Source: an uncultured Bacteroidales bacterium (GTDB taxonomy: Bacteria; Bacteroidota; Bacteroidia; Bacteroidales; Paludibacteraceae). From it: a DNA stretch of 64,000 nucleotides. Numbering within the stretch: position 1 is the stretch's first letter; every line of letters begins with the position of its first letter. Below are positions 1 to 7,994 of this stretch, one piece after another. A model generated the notes under the pieces. The model ran no database searches, had not been told where the DNA came from, and was given only the letters and a program-made list of their open reading frames with translations. The position numbers were made by a program, and so were the translations under genes. Where the stretch lies: positions 372,001 to 436,000 of the forward strand of contig CACZCR010000003.1 in NCBI GenBank assembly GCA_902779705.1. The letters are read 5' to 3'.

Positions 1-921
1 GGTGTGATACCGACGACGGTGGAGATAGTGGATATAGCCGGATTGGTGAAAGGCGCGAGCAAGGGTGAAGGCTTAGGAAACAAGTTTCTGGCCAACATCC
101 GCGAGACGGACGCTATCATCCATGTGTTGCGCTGTTTTGATGACGAGAACGTGGTGCATGTAGACGGGACGGTTGATCCGGTGCGCGACAAAGAGATCAT
201 CGATGCGGAGTTGCAGTTGAAAGATCTGGAGACGGTAGAGAGCAGGATTCAGAAGTGTGAGAAAGCGGCCCGCGCGGGTGGAGACAAGAATGCGAAGTTG
301 CAGTTAGAGGTGTTGCTTCGTTATCGTGAGGCGCTGTCGCAAGGCAAGAACGCCCGCACGGTGGAGCTGGATAACAAAGATCAGGAAGCCGCAGCCAAGG
401 ACTTGTTCCTGTTGACCAACAAACCCGTCATGTACGTCTGCAACGTCGATGAGTCGGCTGCCGTGTCCGGCAATGCGTACGTGGAGCAGGTGAAAGAAGC
501 TGTCAAAGACGAAGATGCACAAGTGTTGGTACTGGCAGCCAAGATCGAGAGCGAGATAGCTGAGCTGGAGACCTACGAGGAGCGTCAGATGTTTCTCGAG
601 GAGATAGGGTTGAAGGAGAGTGGCGTGAACAGACTGATCAAGGCGGCTTATGCGCTACTGAACCTTCGTACCTTCCTGACGGCGGGTAGTGATGAGGTGC
701 GTGCGTGGACGTTCCGCGCGGGATATAAGGCGCCGCAGTGTGCGGGCGTGATCCATACGGATTTTGAGCGTGGGTTTATTAGGGCTGAGGTGATCAAGTA
801 TGAGGATTTTGTGACGCTGGGCGGCGAGGCACAATGTCGTGCAGCGGGTAAGTTGGGAATAGAAGGCAAGGAGTATCTGGTGCAGGATGGAGACATTATG
901 CATTTCTTGTTCAATGTGTAG
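1..921 (+). CDS. ychF: Redox-regulated ATPase YchF/OLA1, 5' end cut by the window
   Basis: Obg-family P-loop nucleotidase that prefers ATP and associates with ribosomes. The reading frame is open from base 1, and about 60 N-terminal residues including the P-loop lie outside the window (the family is about 365 residues, 306 are visible). Seen: the switch motif [17 protein letters not shown] near the start, the NVDE motif that replaces the usual NKxD and gives adenine preference, a central helical region, and the C-terminal TGS domain ([20 protein letters not shown] onward). The GTG at base 4 is an internal codon, not the start. It is followed by a 58-bp purine-rich spacer and an antiporter gene on the same strand. 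Confidence 0.96.
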   Translation, partial: GVIPTTVEIVDIAGLVKGASKGEGLGNKFLANIRETDAIIHVLRCFDDENVVHVDGTVDPVRDKEIIDAELQLKDLETVESRIQKCEKAARAGGDKNAKLQLEVLLRYREALSQGKNARTVELDNKDQEAAAKDLFLLTNKPVMYVCNVDESAAVSGNAYVEQVKEAVKDEDAQVLVLAAKIESEIAELETYEERQMFLEEIGLKESGVNRLIKAAYALLNLRTFLTAGSDEVRAWTFRAGYKAPQCAGVIHTDFERGFIRAEVIKYEDFVTLGGEAQCRAAGKLGIEGKEYLVQDGDIMHFLFNV

Positions 922-979
922 TTAGTAGAAAGTAGAAAGACCGCTTCGCTCAAAGAGGAAAGACAAAAGAGAAAAGCAA

Positions 980-1996
980 ATGGATATCATTAATAGTTTA
1001 TTAGCCTACGGATGGTGGGTGGCGGCGATATGTATCGTCGTTGGCTTTGTGGCGCTGGTGAAGGGCGCGGACTGGCTGGTGGACGGTGCGTCGGCTGTGG
1101 CTAAGCGATTTGGCATATCGGACCTGGTGATCGGTTTGACGGTGGTAGCGTTTGGTACGTCGATGCCTGAGTTTGTGGTGAACATGGTCTCCGTGGCCGA
1201 GGGTTCAACCGACCTGGCGATCACCAATATACTGGGCTCGAACATCATCAACACCTTAGTCATATTGGGTTTGACGGCCTTGGTCTATCCGATCGTGTCG
1301 CAGAAGCGGAGTCGTGATTTTGACATACCGATGTCTATTATAGCAGGTGTGCTGGTGTTTGCGGCGGTGAGTGTTCAGTCGCCGTGGGGAGAGACAGAAC
1401 GCGGCGTAGGAAGGCTGGCCGGTATAGGATTGCTGGCGATGTTCGGCTATTTTTTGTACAACACGTTCCGCCACGCCAAGGATCATCCGGATGAGAGCGG
1501 ATTAGTGGATGATGGGGTGAGTGGATTAGTGGTTAGTGGTATGTCGGTCGGTAAGGCGGTGCTGCTGATGGTGGTAGGTATAGCGGGGTTGGTGATCGGC
1601 GGTGAGTTGATCGTGAAGAGTGCGGTGGATATAGCGACGCGGATGGGTGTGAGTGAGGCGGTGATCGGCTTGACGGTAGTGGCGTTGGGTACATCGTTGC
1701 CGGAGTTGGCGACCTCGGTGATGGCGGCCTTTAAGAAAAACTGCGATATTGCATTAGGCAATGTCATAGGGTCGAATATATTCAATGTGTTCTTTGTGTT
1801 GGCTACGAGTGCGGTGATTCATCCGCTGCCGGCGTATGAGGGGATAGAGTTGGATGCATGGGTAGCGGCGATCGGCAGTATTGTGGTATGGCTGGCGGTG
1901 AAGACGAACAAAGAACGCAAGATCAAACGTTGGGCAGGTGGATTGCTGTTGCTGATCTATGCGTCGTATTTGACCTATAGGTTGATGAATGTGTAA
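980..1996 (+). CDS. Calcium/sodium antiporter, CaCA family (YrbG-like)
   Basis: Inner-membrane cation exchanger of 338 residues, normal for YrbG-type proteins. It has the two inverted alpha repeats that form the ion site: GLTVVAFGTSMPEF at residues 52-64 and GLTVVALGTSLPEL near residue 229, each with the GTS-x-PE signature, set among about ten hydrophobic helices. The family exchanges Ca2+ for Na+ or H+; the exact substrate cannot be told from sequence. Residues about 173-187, in the cytoplasmic loop between the two halves, are encoded by a GGATTAGTGG direct repeat that looks like spacer DNA (see findings). ATG at 980 follows an A-rich leader. Confidence 0.93.
   Translation: MDIINSLLAYGWWVAAICIVVGFVALVKGADWLVDGASAVAKRFGISDLVIGLTVVAFGTSMPEFVVNMVSVAEGSTDLAITNILGSNIINTLVILGLTALVYPIVSQKRSRDFDIPMSIIAGVLVFAAVSVQSPWGETERGVGRLAGIGLLAMFGYFLYNTFRHAKDHPDESGLVDDGVSGLVVSGMSVGKAVLLMVVGIAGLVIGGELIVKSAVDIATRMGVSEAVIGLTVVALGTSLPELATSVMAAFKKNCDIALGNVIGSNIFNVFFVLATSAVIHPLPAYEGIELDAWVAAIGSIVVWLAVKTNKERKIKRWAGGLLLLIYASYLTYRLMNV
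1499..1539 (+). repeat. Short direct repeat inside the antiporter gene
   Basis: GGATTAGTGG occurs at 1499-1508 and again at 1523-1532, and the second copy runs straight into TTAGTGG at 1533-1539. It stays in frame and encodes a Gly/Val/Ser-rich loop between the two transporter halves. The word structure resembles Bacteroidales intergenic spacers more than coding DNA. Confidence 0.6.
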
Positions 1997-2023
1997 ATAA
2001 CGAAATAAAAAAAATATACTACT

Positions 2024-3022
2024 ATGGACATTTTAGAACAAATGCTCAAACGCGCTCAGGCTAATCCCCAGCGCATTGTGCTCCCTGAGGGAGACGAACC
2101 TCGTACACTGGAAGCAGCAAACATTCTGCTCAGAGACAAGATTGCCAAGTTGATATTGATTGGTAATCCTGACACCATTCGTCAGATGGCCAAGGAGAAG
2201 GGTTATGAATATATTGATGAGGCGGAGTTGTTTGATCCGATCAACGATCCGAAGATGCCGGTATATGCGAACCTGTTGTATGAGTTGCGCAAGGCTAAGG
2301 GCATGACCGAAGAGGAGGCAAAGAAGAAAGCGCAAGATCCGTTGTATCTGGGCTGTCTGATGATCAAGAACGGCGATGCAGACGGCGAGTTGGCGGGTGC
2401 ACGTGGTACGACGGCTGATACGATTCGTCCGGCGTTCCAGATCCTCAAAACCAAACCCGGTTGCTCCATCGTGAGCGGTGCATTCCTGATGTTCACGCCG
2501 GCTAAACAACTTGGCGAGAACGGTTTCCTGCTGTTTGCAGACTGTGCCGTTAACCCGAATCCGGACGCTAAACAACTAGCAGAGATCGCTATCTCGACGG
2601 CTGAGACGGCGAAGGCAATAGCCGGTATCGAACCACGTGTAGCGATGCTGAGTTTCTCGACCAAGGGCAGTGCTAAGCACGAGTTGGTGGACAAGGTGAG
2701 TGAGGCAACAAAGTTGGCCAAGGAGATGGCTCCGGAGTTGGCTATCGACGGCGAGTTGCAAGCTGATGCCGCCTTGGTAGAGAGTGTGGCTAAGACCAAA
2801 GCGCCGGGTAGTGCTGTAGCAGGTCAGGCCAATGTGCTGGTGTTCCCGGATCTGCAAGCAGGTAACATAGGTTACAAGCTGGTAGAGCGTTTCTCGGGAG
2901 CCGATGCCGTAGGACCGATACTGCAAGGTATAGCAGCTCCGGTCAACGACCTGAGCCGCGGATGTAAGGTGCAAGATATCGTACAAATGGTAATTATTAC
3001 CGCAAACCAAGCAATCAAATAA
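2024..3022 (+). CDS. pta: Phosphate acetyltransferase
   Basis: Converts acetyl-CoA and phosphate to acetyl-phosphate, the first step of the acetate/ATP pathway completed by the next gene. At 332 residues it is the short, single-domain Pta (PTA_PTB domain only, no N-terminal DRTGG domain). Family blocks are visible: PLYLGCLMIKNGDADGELAGARG around residue 110, SFSTKGSAKHELVDKV around residue 210, and QANVLVFPDLQAGNIGYKL near the C-terminus. Start ATG 2024 follows an A-rich stretch. It is separated from ackA by 87 bp that carry a strong hairpin and a palindrome, so the two genes may be unequally expressed. Confidence 0.96.
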   Translation: MDILEQMLKRAQANPQRIVLPEGDEPRTLEAANILLRDKIAKLILIGNPDTIRQMAKEKGYEYIDEAELFDPINDPKMPVYANLLYELRKAKGMTEEEAKKKAQDPLYLGCLMIKNGDADGELAGARGTTADTIRPAFQILKTKPGCSIVSGAFLMFTPAKQLGENGFLLFADCAVNPNPDAKQLAEIAISTAETAKAIAGIEPRVAMLSFSTKGSAKHELVDKVSEATKLAKEMAPELAIDGELQADAALVESVAKTKAPGSAVAGQANVLVFPDLQAGNIGYKLVERFSGADAVGPILQGIAAPVNDLSRGCKVQDIVQMVIITANQAIK

Positions 3023-3042
3023 TACCATGAAGGTTCGTGCAA

Positions 3043-3073
3043 GTCGAGTGTAAGCTCGCTTACGCAACTCGAC
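3043..3073 (+). promoter_or_regulatory. Stem-loop between pta and ackA
   Basis: GTCGAGT (3043-3049) pairs with ACTCGAC (3067-3073), and GTAAG (3050-3054) pairs with CTTAC (3059-3063), giving a 12-bp stem with a 3-nt bulge and a CTCG loop. No T-run follows, so it is not a classical terminator. An mRNA processing or stability element is the likeliest reading. Confidence 0.6.
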
Positions 3074-3089
3074 GAAGCCGAAGCTCCAG

Positions 3090-3109
3090 AAATTTAATTC
3101 ATTAAATTT
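3090..3109 (+). repeat. Perfect AT palindrome abutting the ackA start codon
   Basis: AAATTTAAT at 3090-3098 and ATTAAATTT at 3101-3109 are perfect inverted copies around TC, ending exactly at the ackA ATG (3110). It could hide the start codon in a weak hairpin or be an operator. It may also be chance in AT-rich DNA. Confidence 0.5.
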
Positions 3110-4300
3110 ATGAAAATCTTAGTTTTGAACTGCGGAAGTAGCAGTATCAAGTACAAACTCTTTGAAATGGAGAGCAAGACCGTTATGGCCCAAGGCGGCA
3201 TTGAGAAGATCGGTTTGCCCGACTCGTTCCTGCTGGTTAAGTTGCCGAACGGAGAGAAAGTGAAAATTGAGAAATCGATGCCGGAGCACACGGTAGGTAT
3301 CGAGTTGATTCTTCAGACTTTGGTGGACGATAAGATCGGTTGCATCAAGGACTTGAAGGAGATTGAGGCCGTTGGTCACCGCGTAGTGCATGGTGGTGAG
3401 AAGTTCAACAAGTCGGTGCTGATCACGCCGGAGGTGAAGGCCGAGATCATCCAGTGTGTGGACTTGGCTCCGCTGCATAATCCTGCTAACCTGAAGGGTA
3501 TAGACGCTATTGAGAAGAGTCTGCCGGGTGTACCGCAGGTGGCAGTGTTTGACACGGCGTTCCACCAGACGATGCCGGACTATGCGTATATGTATGCGCT
3601 GCCGTACGAGCTGTATGAGAAATATGCTATCCGTCGTTATGGTTTCCACGGCACGAGCCACCGTTATGTATCGGCACGTGCGTGCCAGTTCTTGGGCGTA
3701 GATGCCAAGCAGCAGAAGATGGTGACGGTTCATATTGGTGGTGGCGGTAGTTGTACGGCTGTGCTGAACGGTGAGTCGGTAGACACGTCGATGGGTCTGA
3801 CGCCTGTAGAAGGACTGGTGATGGGTACCCGTGCGGGTGACTTGGATCTGGGTGCTGCTACGTTCATCATGGACAAAGAGGGCTTGAGTACAGCCGAGTT
3901 TAACAACCTGGTGAACAAGAAATCGGGTCTCCTGGGTGTGAGTGGCGTATCGAGCGACTGCCGCGACATAGAGGCTGCTATCAACGAGGGCAACTACCGT
4001 GCAGACTTGGCGCGTAAGATGTTTATCTACCGCGTGAAGAAGTACATTGGCGCTTATGCTGCAGCGATGGGTGGCTTGGATACGATCGTGTTCACCGGCG
4101 GTATCGGCGAGAACGACGCGTATATCCGTGCTGAGATCGCTAAGGGATTTGCGTTTATGGGTGCCAAGTTGGACGCTGAGGCTAACAAGGTACGTGGCGA
4201 GGAACGTGTGATCTCGACGCCGGACTCGAAGGTGACGATGTGTATCATCCCGACCGACGAGGAGCTGATGATTGCCAGCGATACAGCGGCATTGGTTTGA
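3110..4300 (+). CDS. ackA: Acetate kinase
   Basis: Transfers phosphate from acetyl-phosphate to ADP, yielding acetate and ATP. It is full length at 396 residues. It starts with the ASKHA-fold signature LVLNCGSSSIKYKLFE, then GHRVVHGGEKF, FDTAFHQTMP, RRYGFHGTSHRYVS (phosphate-binding His/Arg), the GGGGSCTAV nucleotide loop, and FTGGIGEND toward the C-terminus. It lies downstream of pta on the same strand, as in most anaerobes. The start at 3110 is fixed by the conserved N-terminus. Nothing in the sequence departs from the family. Confidence 0.98.
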   Translation: MKILVLNCGSSSIKYKLFEMESKTVMAQGGIEKIGLPDSFLLVKLPNGEKVKIEKSMPEHTVGIELILQTLVDDKIGCIKDLKEIEAVGHRVVHGGEKFNKSVLITPEVKAEIIQCVDLAPLHNPANLKGIDAIEKSLPGVPQVAVFDTAFHQTMPDYAYMYALPYELYEKYAIRRYGFHGTSHRYVSARACQFLGVDAKQQKMVTVHIGGGGSCTAVLNGESVDTSMGLTPVEGLVMGTRAGDLDLGAATFIMDKEGLSTAEFNNLVNKKSGLLGVSGVSSDCRDIEAAINEGNYRADLARKMFIYRVKKYIGAYAAAMGGLDTIVFTGGIGENDAYIRAEIAKGFAFMGAKLDAEANKVRGEERVISTPDSKVTMCIIPTDEELMIASDTAALV

Positions 4301-4338
4301 TAGAAAGAATTAGAATCGAAAACTGAAACATACTCTTG

Positions 4339-5979
4339 ATGAATAAGTTGATTATTTACCAGGTGCTGCCACGCCTGTTTACCAACTATTCTCCTGCTCG
4401 TGTGCATAACGGCACGCGCGAGCAGAATGGTTGTGGCAAGATGGCAGATATCACCCCCAAGGCCTTGAAGGCTATATATGACTTAGGCGCTACGCATGTG
4501 TGGTACACGGGTATCATCCGTTATGCAACCGCCGAGCGCAACAATCCTGCTATCACCAAGGGCAAGGCCGGCAGTCCGTACGCCATCACCGACTACTATG
4601 ACGTACAGCCGGACATCGCCAAGGATGAGAGTAAGCGTATGCAGGAGTTTGTGGCGCTGGTGAAGCGTACGCATAAAGCCGGACTGGGCGTGATCATGGA
4701 CTTTGTTCCTAACCATGTGTCTCGCGAGTATAAGTCGTTGGCTAAGCCTAAAGGTGTAGTGGATTTGGGCGAGAAGGATCATCCCGAATGGGCGTTCTCG
4801 CCGCTGAACAACTTCTACTATATCCCCGGCCAGGCATTCACGATGGACAAGGATTTGAACGGTTATGGAGAGTTTCCCGCTAAGGTGACGGGCAACGACT
4901 GTTTTACGTCCCATCCGGGTGTGAACGACTGGTACGAGACGGTGAAGCTGAACTACGGTGTCTATTATCAAGGGGGCGGAGAGAAGCAGTTTGACCCGAT
5001 CCCTGACACATGGACCAAGATGCGCGATATCGTGCTGTTCTGGGCAAGTAAGGGCATCGACGGCTTGCGTGTAGATATGGCAGAAATGGTGCCGGTAGAG
5101 TTCTTTGACTGGATGATACCGCAAGTGAAGGAGAAGTATCCGGAGCTGCTGTTTATAGGTGAGTGTTATGACCCGAATAAGTACTGGTCGTATATCCATG
5201 CGGGTTTCGACTATCTGTATGACAAAGTGGGTATGTACGACTACTTGCGCGGTGTGATCAGCAAAGGCTGGTCGGCCGAAGGTATCTCGACTCGTTGGAT
5301 GGAGCGCGGCGATCTGTTGAAGAACATGTTGTATTTTCTGGAGAACCACGACGAGCAACGTCTGGCTTCGGGCTTTTTCAGCGGAAGTGGTTTGTGTGCC
5401 GAGCCGGCTATGATAGTGGCTGCAACGTTGACGCCTAATCCGCTGTTGATCTATATGGGTCAGGAGTTGGGAGAGAAAGGTATGGATTTTGAGGGCTTCT
5501 CGGGCATAGATGGTAGGACAACTATCTTCGACTACTGGGGCGTCAAGTCCCTTCAGGCATGGGCCAATGGCGGCAAGTTTGACGGTGCGGGGTTGGACGA
5601 GGAGCAGCGTTCGCTGCGTGCGTTCTACCAGCGGTTGCTATGTATAGCACGTGACAACAAGGCTGTGACTGATGGCAAGATGTACGACGTGGTGTATGCG
5701 CAAAGGGAGAACTTCAACCGTCATCGCCAGTATGCTTTTCTGCGTAAGGCAGAAGAGGAGACATTGTTGATAGTGACCAATTTTGATGACCGCGCTGTAG
5801 AGACGGATGTGTATATCCCGACGGATGCGTTTGTGTATCTGAAGATGGACGAACGTGCGGAGGTGAAGATGACCGACTTGTTGACGGGTAAGGAGTACAC
5901 GATGCCGTTCAATGACCACCAGCCGGTTAGGTTGAGCCTAGAGGCATGGAAAGGAGTGATATTGAGATTGACGATGTGA
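4339..5979 (+). CDS. Cytoplasmic alpha-amylase family glycosidase (GH13)
   Basis: Glycoside hydrolase family 13 enzyme of 546 residues with no signal peptide, so it likely acts on internal alpha-glucans or imported oligosaccharides. The (beta/alpha)8 catalytic blocks are visible: MDFVPNHV, the nucleophile in GLRVDMAEM, the acid/base Glu in LFIGECYDP, and LENHDEQR with the third acidic residue. A C-terminal beta domain follows. I start it at ATG 4339 rather than the adjacent upstream TTG. Its 3' end overlaps the next gene by 4 or 34 nt depending on which start that gene uses. The exact specificity (alpha-amylase, maltogenic or other) cannot be read from sequence. Confidence 0.9.
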   Translation: MNKLIIYQVLPRLFTNYSPARVHNGTREQNGCGKMADITPKALKAIYDLGATHVWYTGIIRYATAERNNPAITKGKAGSPYAITDYYDVQPDIAKDESKRMQEFVALVKRTHKAGLGVIMDFVPNHVSREYKSLAKPKGVVDLGEKDHPEWAFSPLNNFYYIPGQAFTMDKDLNGYGEFPAKVTGNDCFTSHPGVNDWYETVKLNYGVYYQGGGEKQFDPIPDTWTKMRDIVLFWASKGIDGLRVDMAEMVPVEFFDWMIPQVKEKYPELLFIGECYDPNKYWSYIHAGFDYLYDKVGMYDYLRGVISKGWSAEGISTRWMERGDLLKNMLYFLENHDEQRLASGFFSGSGLCAEPAMIVAATLTPNPLLIYMGQELGEKGMDFEGFSGIDGRTTIFDYWGVKSLQAWANGGKFDGAGLDEEQRSLRAFYQRLLCIARDNKAVTDGKMYDVVYAQRENFNRHRQYAFLRKAEEETLLIVTNFDDRAVETDVYIPTDAFVYLKMDERAEVKMTDLLTGKEYTMPFNDHQPVRLSLEAWKGVILRLTM

Positions 5980-6989
5980 AAATTGACAATTTACGATTTG
6001 AGATTTTGGAACAGTTAAAAGACATAATACGCCTTGTGAGGTGGGGCAATCTGCTCTTTTTGGGGGCATTGATGTGGGTGATGGAGAAGTGGGTAGCAGT
6101 ACCTGTGTTCTACACCTACGGGTTGCCGGAAGTGCTGCCTGAGCTGGTGCTGTGGCTGCTGATCGTGGCCACAGTGCTGGTTGCGGCGGGAGGCTATGTG
6201 ATAAACGACTATTTTGACATCAAGATAGACCGTATCAATCGTCCGGACCGTGTGATCGTGTCGGAGACGATGAGCAAGCCGACAGCTATGCGTCTGAGTA
6301 TAGGGCTGAGCGGGGCAGGCATACTGATAGGAGTAGGTACGGCTTTTCTGGTGCACAGCTGGACGATAGGTATCATCTATATCTTGGTGCCGGGCCTGCT
6401 GTGGTTCTATTCGTCGGCGTATAAGCGTCAGTTGATCATCGGCAACCTGATAGTGGCTTTTGTATCGGCGGTGACACCGATGTTGATCGGATTGGCTAAT
6501 GAGAGTATGTTTAGCACTTTTTTGGAGACCCGTGATTTGGTGACTATCACTGACCGACTTGCGCCGTCTGTGACAGTGTTGTATACCTGGCTGGGCGGCT
6601 TTGCGGTGATGATCTTTCTGTATACCTGGATCCGCGAGATATTGAAGGATCTGCAGGATCAGATGGGTGACCGCGAGTTGGAGTGTCATACGATGCCTAT
6701 CGTGTGGGGTGAGTTGTGGACCAAGATTGGTGTGACGGTGCTGGTACTGTTGACGATGGGTCTACTGTGCTGGCTGCAGTTTGGTGTAGTGCCCTTCCCG
6801 CATGTGTGGAATAGCCTGAGTGTACGTTATCTGGTGTTTGGTATGCTGATACCGCTGGTGTGTGTGCTGTGGCTGATGTGGGCCGGACGTATATCGTCGG
6901 ACTATCGTAATGCACAGTTGCTGATGAAGTTGGCGATGTTTCTGGGTATGATGTATAGTACTGTGATATATCGATACTTATGCGCATAG
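5946..6989 (+). CDS. UbiA-family prenyltransferase
   Basis: Integral-membrane polyprenyl transferase of about 337-347 residues with eight to nine hydrophobic segments. The first Asp-rich motif NDYFDIKIDRINRPDR binds the Mg-diphosphate, and DLQDQMGDRE supplies the second. It most resembles the geranylgeranylglycerol-phosphate geranylgeranyltransferase-like branch common in Bacteroidetes, but menaquinone MenA-type function is not excluded by sequence alone. ATG 5946 overlaps the amylase by 34 nt; GTG 5976 gives a GTGA 4-nt overlap and is an equally good start. The first residues after 5976 are encoded by spacer-like repeat DNA (5976-6007). It overlaps maf by 10 nt. Confidence 0.85.
   Translation: MERSDIEIDDVKIDNLRFEILEQLKDIIRLVRWGNLLFLGALMWVMEKWVAVPVFYTYGLPEVLPELVLWLLIVATVLVAAGGYVINDYFDIKIDRINRPDRVIVSETMSKPTAMRLSIGLSGAGILIGVGTAFLVHSWTIGIIYILVPGLLWFYSSAYKRQLIIGNLIVAFVSAVTPMLIGLANESMFSTFLETRDLVTITDRLAPSVTVLYTWLGGFAVMIFLYTWIREILKDLQDQMGDRELECHTMPIVWGELWTKIGVTVLVLLTMGLLCWLQFGVVPFPHVWNSLSVRYLVFGMLIPLVCVLWLMWAGRISSDYRNAQLLMKLAMFLGMMYSTVIYRYLCA
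5976..6007 (+). repeat. Spacer-type repeat word overlapping the UbiA gene start
   Basis: Bases 5989-6007 match the reverse complement of 42039-42057 (inside yfhO) at 17 of 19 positions; both contain GATTTGAGATTTT or its complement. The word type is the low-complexity kind normally seen between Bacteroidales genes. Confidence 0.65.
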
Positions 6990-7555
6990 TTTTAGGTAGC
7001 AAGTCGCCTCGTCGCAGAGAGTTGTTGGCGGGGCTGGATATTGACTTTGAGGTAGTGGACATAGATGCGGACGAGCGTTTTCCGGCATCACTTGAGGGTG
7101 AAGATATACCTGTATATATATCACGCGCGAAGGCGCGCGCATACGCGTCGCAGTTGGGTGCCGACGATTTGTTGATCACGGCCGACACGATTGTGTGGTG
7201 TGACGGGCAGGTATTGGGCAAGCCCAAGGACGAAGAGGATGCTAAGGCGATGTTGCGCAGTTTGAGCGGTAAGACGCATCAGGTGTATACGGGTGTCTGT
7301 CTAACGCGTCAGGAAGGCGAGGTGGAGGCCTTGAGTTGTCGAACGGATGTGACGTTCCGCGAGTTGAGTGAAGAGGAGATAGACTACTATGTGAGTCACT
7401 ATAGGCCGCTGGATAAAGCCGGCGCGTACGGCATACAGGAGTGGATAGGTTATGTTGCCTGCACGAATCTGGAAGGCTCGTATTTCAATGTGATGGGGCT
7501 GCCGGTCGAGCAGCTGTATGTAGCGCTAGAGAACATCAAAAAAGCACCTCGTTGA
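6980..7555 (+). CDS. maf: Maf-like nucleotide pyrophosphatase
   Basis: House-cleaning nucleoside triphosphate pyrophosphatase (dTTP/UTP or m7GTP type) of 191 residues, typical length. Family motifs are visible: LGSKSPRRRELL at the N-terminus with the SxSPRR phosphate-binding site, ITADTIVWCDGQVLGKP with the metal-binding Asp, and DKAGAYGIQEWIG near the C-terminus. ATG 6980 overlaps the UbiA gene by 10 nt, so the two are translationally linked. Its stop codon lies in the loop of the downstream terminator, so terminator and coding sequence share bases. Confidence 0.95.
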   Translation: MRIVLGSKSPRRRELLAGLDIDFEVVDIDADERFPASLEGEDIPVYISRAKARAYASQLGADDLLITADTIVWCDGQVLGKPKDEEDAKAMLRSLSGKTHQVYTGVCLTRQEGEVEALSCRTDVTFRELSEEEIDYYVSHYRPLDKAGAYGIQEWIGYVACTNLEGSYFNVMGLPVEQLYVALENIKKAPR

Positions 7556-7566
7556 GGTGCTTTTTT
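7538..7566. terminator. Bidirectional intrinsic terminator between maf and gcvH
   Basis: A6-GCACCTC, loop GTT, GAGGTGC-T6: a 13-bp perfect stem with T-runs on both strands. It ends maf (+) and gcvH (-). The maf stop codon TGA (7553-7555) is inside it. Confidence 0.95.
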
Positions 7567-7590
7567 AGTATGTGTTGAATGGATTTTTTA

Positions 7591-7965
7591 TTAGATGGAT
7601 GCTTGATAAGCGGCTGCGTCCATGAGGCTGTCGAGCTCTGCTGGGTCGTTGACGCTGATCTTGATCATCCAACCTTCACCGTAGGGATCGTTGTTGACGA
7701 GTTCGGGTTGGTCGTTGAGTGCTTCGTTGAACTCGAGTACCTCGCCTGAAACAGGCATATTGAGGTCGCTGACGGTTTTAACTGCCTCTACGGAGCCGAA
7801 TACCTCGCCTTGTGCGATCTGCTCACCGATAGTGTCTACATCGACGAAGACGATCTCTCCGAGCTCTGACTGTGCATAGTCGGTGATGCCAACATATGCC
7901 TCATTGCCCTCTACGCGTATCCATTCATGTTCGCTGGTGTAGCGAAGATTCTCAGGAAAATTCAT
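7591..7965 (-). CDS. gcvH: Glycine cleavage system H protein
   Basis: Small lipoyl carrier of 124 residues that shuttles the aminomethyl group between the P, T and L proteins of glycine cleavage. The lipoyl-lysine context is clear in [16 protein letters not shown]. The N-terminus [19 protein letters not shown] and the [11 protein letters not shown] block are standard for the family. It lies 29 bp downstream of gldJ on the same strand and probably shares that transcript; there is no P, T or L gene nearby in the window. H proteins can also serve lipoate relay in cells lacking full glycine cleavage. Confidence 0.96.
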   Translation of the reverse strand: MNFPENLRYTSEHEWIRVEGNEAYVGITDYAQSELGEIVFVDVDTIGEQIAQGEVFGSVEAVKTVSDLNMPVSGEVLEFNEALNDQPELVNNDPYGEGWMIKISVNDPAELDSLMDAAAYQASI

Positions 7966-7994
7966 GATAATAGTATGATTTTAAATTAGTATGC

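Noticed and set aside
2203..2799. A 198-residue minus-strand open frame inside pta, and many like it in ackA, frdA and others.
   Set aside because: They mirror strongly coding plus-strand genes and show no domain or start signal.
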